44,764 bases of DNA. It comes from an uncultured Lachnospiraceae bacterium. GTDB lineage: Bacteria; Bacillota; Clostridia; Lachnospirales; Lachnospiraceae. Below the pieces are notes generated by a model. That model worked only from the letters and a program-made list of their open reading frames with translations. It made no database searches and was not told where the DNA came from. Every line of letters begins with the position of its first letter. The stretch's first letter is position 1. Of the stretch, positions 41,239-44,764 are shown piece by piece. Where the stretch lies: contig CANRIM010000019.1 in assembly GCA_947630695.1 (NCBI GenBank), positions 1-44,764 on the forward strand, given 5' to 3'. The position numbers and the translations under genes were made by a program.

Positions 41239-41445
41239 TTACTCCGTAACCTGAATTTCCTGTCCCTCAAAGGAAACAAGATCTCCTGCCCTTACCTTTT
41301 TTCCCCGCTGTGGACATACTTCCCCGTTCACGAAAACCTTTCCTTCCTGAATCAGAAACTTTGCGTCCACGCCGCTGTCTGCAAGGCCGGTGGCCTTTAA
41401 CAGCTGCCCCAGCCGGATATATTCATCTCTCAACTGAAATTCCAT
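41239..41445 (-). CDS. yaaA: S4-domain RNA-binding protein YaaA
   Basis: This is a 68-residue small protein made of a single S4 fold: YIRLGQLLKATGLADSGVDA, KFLIQEGKVFVNGEVCPQRG, KKVRAGDLVSFEG. It is the usual third gene of Gram-positive origin regions, probably acting with ribosomal RNA, though its role is not settled. ATG at 41445 follows GAGGTG by nine bases; a GTG one codon earlier is also possible. It lies 6 nt after dnaN and 9 nt before recF. Confidence 0.92.
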   Translation of the reverse strand: MEFQLRDEYIRLGQLLKATGLADSGVDAKFLIQEGKVFVNGEVCPQRGKKVRAGDLVSFEGQEIQVTE

Positions 41446-41451
41446 CACGCG

Positions 41452-42561
41452 TTACACCTCGGGAATAAAATTCACCGGAAGAATCATGTAAATATAGGAT
41501 TCGTTTTCATCTTTAATAATACAGGGGTTCTTCGCATTTACCATATAAAGAGATACTTCTTCGTCGTCGATGGCCCGCAGCGCGTCTTTGATAAACTTCG
41601 GATTAAAGGCGATCATCAGATCCTTGCCTTCTTTTAAAATCTCTACTTCTTCATTCATGGTACCGGAGAAGGATTTGATTTTAATGCCCACATGATCGTC
41701 TTTGATATCCATAACCAGCGGTTTTTTGTCCGATTCATTGATCAGAAGCGTCGCCCGGTCAATGGAATCATACAGTTCATTTTTATTGGCTCTGACTTTT
41801 ACCTGATAATCAAAGGAAAGCATCTGATCGATCTTAAAGAACTCGCCTTCGATCACGCGGGAAACCACTTTTGTATCTTCAAACTCAAACATGATATGGT
41901 TGCTGCTGAAATAGATTTCCACATCCTTGTCCATATCGCCTTCAATGATTTTGGTCAGATCATTCAGGGTCTTTCCGGGTACAATGCATTTTGTCTTTTC
42001 GTAATTTTCCTTTAAAGAAATATTCCGGATGGAAATACGGCAGGAATCCAGCGCCGTGATTTTCAGATTATTTCCGTTGACTTCAAAGCATTCCCCGGTC
42101 ATCATCAGATTGCTTTCATTTTCCGCAATGGAAAAAATGGTCTGTCCGATGATTTTCTTTAAAGAATACTGGCTGATGGTAATGCTCTGATTTTTTATCA
42201 CATCCGGCAATGCGGAAAATTCCTGTATATTCTTATAACCAATCACAAACCGGGCTTTTTCACAGGTGATTTTTACCTGATTGTTTTCAATGATCTGAAT
42301 ACAGACCTCATTATCCGGCAGCTTTCGGATGATATCGGAAAACAGTCTGGCATTGACTGCAATGGATCCGTTTTCAATGACCATGCCTTCAATGACGGTC
42401 TCAATGCCGATCTCCATATCGTTTGCGGTAATTTTAATGGTGTTTCCGTAAGCATTGATCATAAAGCATTCCAGAATCGGCATCGTGGTTTTCGAAGGAA
42501 CGGCTTTGGACGCAATAGAGACACCCTTTAATAGATTGGATTTTGTGCATAAAAATTTCAT
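41452..42561 (-). CDS. dnaN: DNA polymerase III beta subunit (sliding clamp)
   Basis: This 369-residue clamp protein dimerises around DNA and tethers the polymerase. It shows the three-domain DnaN pattern: LLKGVSIASKAVPSKTTMPI and LECFMINAYGNTIKITANDM in domain I, the middle domain with FSIAENESNLMMTGECFEV, and the third with a C-terminal MILPVNFIPEV, where the hydrophobic groove for polymerase and other clamp-binding motifs lies. ATG follows GAAAGGAAAA. It is separated from dnaA by 327 nt carrying the origin. Confidence 0.97.
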   Translation of the reverse strand: MKFLCTKSNLLKGVSIASKAVPSKTTMPILECFMINAYGNTIKITANDMEIGIETVIEGMVIENGSIAVNARLFSDIIRKLPDNEVCIQIIENNQVKITCEKARFVIGYKNIQEFSALPDVIKNQSITISQYSLKKIIGQTIFSIAENESNLMMTGECFEVNGNNLKITALDSCRISIRNISLKENYEKTKCIVPGKTLNDLTKIIEGDMDKDVEIYFSSNHIMFEFEDTKVVSRVIEGEFFKIDQMLSFDYQVKVRANKNELYDSIDRATLLINESDKKPLVMDIKDDHVGIKIKSFSGTMNEEVEILKEGKDLMIAFNPKFIKDALRAIDDEEVSLYMVNAKNPCIIKDENESYIYMILPVNFIPEV

Positions 42562-42888
42562 GACGTTTTCCTTTCTGTTATTGATATAAAAATAAAATAA
42601 ATTATATTAATACTCGTCGTAGTAGTAATAGGAACTGGGGAAAAGTGGAAAAGCCTCCAATCCTTGAAAATCAAAGGATTTTTTATTCCTTGCAACAGGT
42701 GGAAAAACGGTGGGGAAATCGTTTATAAATCCTTTGTTTTCCACTGGTTTGTTTTATTTATAAAAAATTTTTTTAAAAGGAAGGCGGTAAACTGAAAAAG
42801 ATATCCACGAAAAATCATGATAATCCACTGAATATCCACAGGTTTTCCACCGGAAATATACAGGAATGTGAAAAACCCGGTGGATAGT
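42562..42888. other. oriC: replication origin (oriC) between dnaA and dnaN
   Basis: This gap has no gene and carries the signals of a Firmicute unwinding origin. DnaA-box-like 9-mers (near TTATCCACA, both orientations) lie at 42644-42652, 42698-42706, 42737-42745, 42801-42809, 42821-42829, 42832-42840, 42843-42851 and 42879-42887. Beside the first is a DnaA-trio array, and beyond it an AT-rich duplex-unwinding element (42575-42612). The only near-consensus box is ATATCCACA at 42832; many others read TTTTCCAC. The order box, trios, AT-rich segment agrees with the Bacillus subtilis layout. Confidence 0.85.
42614..42631 (-). promoter_or_regulatory. DnaA-trio array of oriC
   Basis: On the plus strand triplets TCG TCG TAG TAG TAA TAG run from 42614 to 42631. 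The minus strand reads CTATTACTACTACGACGA, pointing from the DnaA box TTTTCCACT at 42644-42652 into the AT-rich element. In B. subtilis such repeats bind a DnaA filament on single-stranded DNA during unwinding. Four triplets fit exactly; the two nearest the AT-rich DNA are degenerate. Confidence 0.75.
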
Positions 42889-44223
42889 TTACGGGTTGAT
42901 CAGTTTCTTGATCAGATCTACTTTTTCTTTTAATTCCGCGTTTTTATCAAGGTTCTTTTTGATATTTTCTTCGCCGTACATAATGGTGGTATGATCCCTG
43001 TTTAAAAGTTTGCCGAGATCGGAAAGGGAAATATCCGTATACTGCCGACAAAGATACATGACCACCTGTCTCGGTACGTTGATGTAGGCGTTTCGTTTGG
43101 AAGATTTCATTTCTTCCAGGCTGACGTCATAAGTGCTGCAGACAATCTGAATGATGGATTCCGGCGTGATCATCTTTGGGGCGTCGGGAGAAATGATGTC
43201 TTTCAGTTCCCGTTCCGCCACTTCCATCGTCAGCTGCTGTGTGTTTTCCAGCTGGGTAAATGCAATCAGCTTATTTAATGCGCCGTTTAATTCCCGAATA
43301 TTGGATTTGACATTGGCGGCAATATATTCCAGGATTTCTTTCGGAATATTATAGCCTTTCTTTTCAATATTTTTTTCCAGAATGGCCATTCTGGTTTCAT
43401 AATCCGGACTGGAAATATCCGCGATCAGCCCCATTTCAAACCGGGTGCGCAGACGCTCCTCCAGGGTCGTCAAATCTTTGGGTGGTTTATCGCTGGAAAT
43501 GACGATCTGTTTTTTGAGCATATGCAAATGGTTGAAGGTGTGGAAGAATTCTTCCTGGGTACGGTCTTTGTTGATGATAAACTGAATATCATCAATTAAG
43601 AGCACGTCAATGTTGCGGTATTTTTCCCGAAACTGCAGCGCGTTGTTGTTGCTGTTTCGAATGGAATCGATCAGTTCATTGGTAAAGGTTTCGCTGGTGA
43701 CGTATAAAACATTTTTATCCGGCTTCGTTTTGTTGATGTAATGGGCGATGGAATGCATCAGATGGGTTTTTCCCAATCCCACGCCGGAATAGATAAAAAG
43801 CGGATTGTAAACCTCCCCGGGACTTTCCGCCACTGCCAGCGCAGCGGAATAGGCGAAGCGGTTATTGTCACTGACGACAAAGTTTTCAAAGGTATACATG
43901 GAAGAACTGTAGCTTAAATCCATGTCGGCCGCCTGAGTTTTCTTTTCCGTGGTTTCCTGTATGTCTTTCTGCAGGATAAACTCGATTTCACAGCTTTTTC
44001 CGATAAATTCTCCGATGGAAACCTGCAGAGGGAGTTTATATTTCCGGTTCAGATAATCGATGGCCATCATATTGTTATTGGTCACCATTATATAGACTTT
44101 GTCTCCTTCCATTTTATAAGGCTTTAAGGGGCTTAACCAGCTGTCAAAGGAAACAGGGGAAATATTATGTTCTTTGCAGGTGTGCTCTAATATGAAATCC
44201 CAGTTTTCAATAATGGTTTCCAT
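42889..44223 (-). CDS. dnaA: chromosomal replication initiator DnaA
   Basis: DnaA binds origin boxes, forms an ATP-dependent helical oligomer and melts DNA. The 444-residue protein has domain I (about 1-80, IIENWDFILEHTCKEHNI), a short linker, the AAA domain III with Walker A SGVGLGKTHLMHSIAHYI near 150, Walker B VLLIDDIQFI near 212, and sensor/box VII motifs, and domain IV with the DNA-binding signature LLNRDHTTIMYGEENI near 415. I chose the ATG at 44223, with GTGAGG seven bases upstream, because domain I begins there; an in-frame ATG nine codons earlier (44250) is possible but poorly led. The gene faces away from rpmH. Confidence 0.97.
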   Translation of the reverse strand: METIIENWDFILEHTCKEHNISPVSFDSWLSPLKPYKMEGDKVYIMVTNNNMMAIDYLNRKYKLPLQVSIGEFIGKSCEIEFILQKDIQETTEKKTQAADMDLSYSSSMYTFENFVVSDNNRFAYSAALAVAESPGEVYNPLFIYSGVGLGKTHLMHSIAHYINKTKPDKNVLYVTSETFTNELIDSIRNSNNNALQFREKYRNIDVLLIDDIQFIINKDRTQEEFFHTFNHLHMLKKQIVISSDKPPKDLTTLEERLRTRFEMGLIADISSPDYETRMAILEKNIEKKGYNIPKEILEYIAANVKSNIRELNGALNKLIAFTQLENTQQLTMEVAERELKDIISPDAPKMITPESIIQIVCSTYDVSLEEMKSSKRNAYINVPRQVVMYLCRQYTDISLSDLGKLLNRDHTTIMYGEENIKKNLDKNAELKEKVDLIKKLINP

Positions 44224-44268
44224 CACGGACCTCACTTCTTCATGATTCATCGAAAATAACCTACTATG

Positions 44269-44297
44269 ATTATAAAGGAAAAATAAGAAAATAGCAA
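44269..44297 (-). promoter_or_regulatory. dnaA promoter
   Basis: On the minus strand TTGCTA (44292-44297) and TATAAT (44269-44274) are spaced by 17 bases. It lies about 46 nt before the chosen start codon, and DnaA boxes lie upstream, so DnaA autoregulation is likely. Confidence 0.6.
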
Positions 44298-44390
44298 CGA
44301 ATTATGAAAATTGTTTTTGAAAGAAAAATGTCGAAATTTCAGGATTTGGTTTACAATGAATTATCAATCAAATTTTTCAAATTGTTAAAA

Positions 44391-44496
44391 AGTGGAAAAA
44401 ATTTGCTGTCGAAAAAAAACGCAAAAATGTGGAAAAAAAGGGGTTTGGGAGAAATTTATAGGAAAAAAAGCGGGGTTTTCCACAGAGTTTTCCACA
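44391..44496. promoter_or_regulatory. second DnaA-box cluster between dnaA and rpmH
   Basis: AGTGGAAAA (44391-44399) and TGTGGAAAA (44428-44436) on one strand and two copies of TTTTCCACA (44476-44484 and 44488-44496, 12 bases apart) on the other are single-mismatch forms of the DnaA box. Surrounding DNA is A-rich. This region (44224-44706) holds no gene. With the dnaA-dnaN cluster it makes a bipartite origin; it may also regulate dnaA. Confidence 0.7.
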
Positions 44497-44612
44497 ATTT
44501 GTGTAAAAAATTACGTAAACCATATTTAAAAGCCAAGAATGCTGTTAAAAAAATTCCAATAGATGCCGGGGCGGAAAAAGGGAAAGATACCGGAAGAAAT
44601 AATAATTTTTTC

Positions 44613-44641
44613 TTGACTTATAAAAACATTATAAATATAAT
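44613..44641 (+). promoter_or_regulatory. rpmH promoter
   Basis: TTGACT (44613-44618) and TATAAT (44636-44641) are spaced by 17 bases, about 65 nt before the rpmH start codon. Confidence 0.75.
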
Positions 44642-44706
44642 AGACATGATGCTTTTCTGTCAGAATGATTTGACATGAAAATTCAGAAAAAAGGAGGTGT
44701 GTTGCG

Positions 44707-44764
44707 ATGAAGATGACATTCCAACCCAAGAACAGGCAGAGAAACAAAGTACATGGGTTCCGTG
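44707..44764 (+). CDS. rpmH: ribosomal protein L34, N-terminal part (cut by window edge)
   Basis: ATG at 44707, with AAGGAGGTG upstream, encodes MKMTFQPKNRQRNKVHGFR before the window ends. Such short basic sequences with FQPKxRxRxKVHGFR are diagnostic of L34. It is divergent from dnaA, as in most bacteria, and normally begins the rnpA-yidC operon outside the window. Confidence 0.95.
   Translation, partial: MKMTFQPKNRQRNKVHGFR

Noticed and set aside
42562-42888. CRISPR or iteron array
   Set aside because: The repeated CCAC strings are DnaA-box variants at irregular spacing and both orientations, with no uniform spacers.

Overview
This window looks like the chromosomal replication-origin region of an anaerobic Firmicute, probably class Clostridia; the family cannot be fixed from sequence reading alone. 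The reasons are the dnaA-dnaN-yaaA-recF-gyrB-gyrA order, rpmH divergent from dnaA, strong AGGAGG-type ribosome sites, TTGACA/TATAAT promoters, an Rrf2-NifS-NifU module, a ferredoxin-type aldo/keto reductase, a D-2-hydroxyacid dehydrogenase and a peptide-detoxification regulator/ABC module.

Layout, left to right. 1-4.3 kb: the tail of a histidine kinase, then a minus-strand operon (response regulator, ABC ATPase, ABC permease, histidine kinase) typical of antimicrobial-peptide sensing and efflux; the regulator-ATPase gap holds a four-copy direct repeat that could be its operator. 4.3-7.6 kb: membrane lipid and envelope genes (PlsY, a UgtP-like glycosyltransferase, two membrane proteins). 7.7-12 kb: a LysR regulator, a small unknown protein, a membrane-anchored XRE regulator, an iron-sulfur aldo/keto reductase and a ProX-like tRNA-editing protein. 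12-15.3 kb: an accessory patch with an orphan RelB/DinJ antitoxin, the 3' stub of its toxin, a membrane-protein stub, an unrecognised 259-residue protein and an AAA/DUF4143 ATPase behind a 39-bp inverted repeat. 15.4-24 kb: sulfur, tRNA modification and iron-sulfur genes (TcdA, rhodanese, MoeB/ThiF-like E1, PatB lyase, tRNA-Arg, secreted nuclease, Rrf2-NifS-NifU, HAD phosphatase, D-2-hydroxyacid dehydrogenase).

24.1-31.3 kb: a seven-gene operon for phenylalanine and tyrosine synthesis (pheA-aroC-aroEK fusion-aroQ-aroA-tyrA-aroF), tightly spaced behind one good promoter and a 5' hairpin. It contains every step from DAHP to prephenate, phenylpyruvate and 4-hydroxyphenylpyruvate except 3-dehydroquinate synthase (aroB). 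31.3-34.5 kb: a YhaN/YhaO (SbcCD-like) pair and tRNA-Ser. 34.7-35.6 kb: a DUF3800 protein followed at once by a promoter, a structured non-coding stretch and a terminator, the best candidate here for an undescribed element.

35.6-44.8 kb: gyrA, gyrB, recF, yaaA, dnaN and dnaA on the minus strand, with an origin between dnaA and dnaN that carries DnaA boxes, a DnaA-trio array and an AT-rich unwinding element. A second DnaA-box cluster lies between dnaA and rpmH, so the origin looks bipartite. Many genes at 4-31 kb, including the aromatic operon, point towards the origin and would be transcribed head-on to the leftward replication fork.
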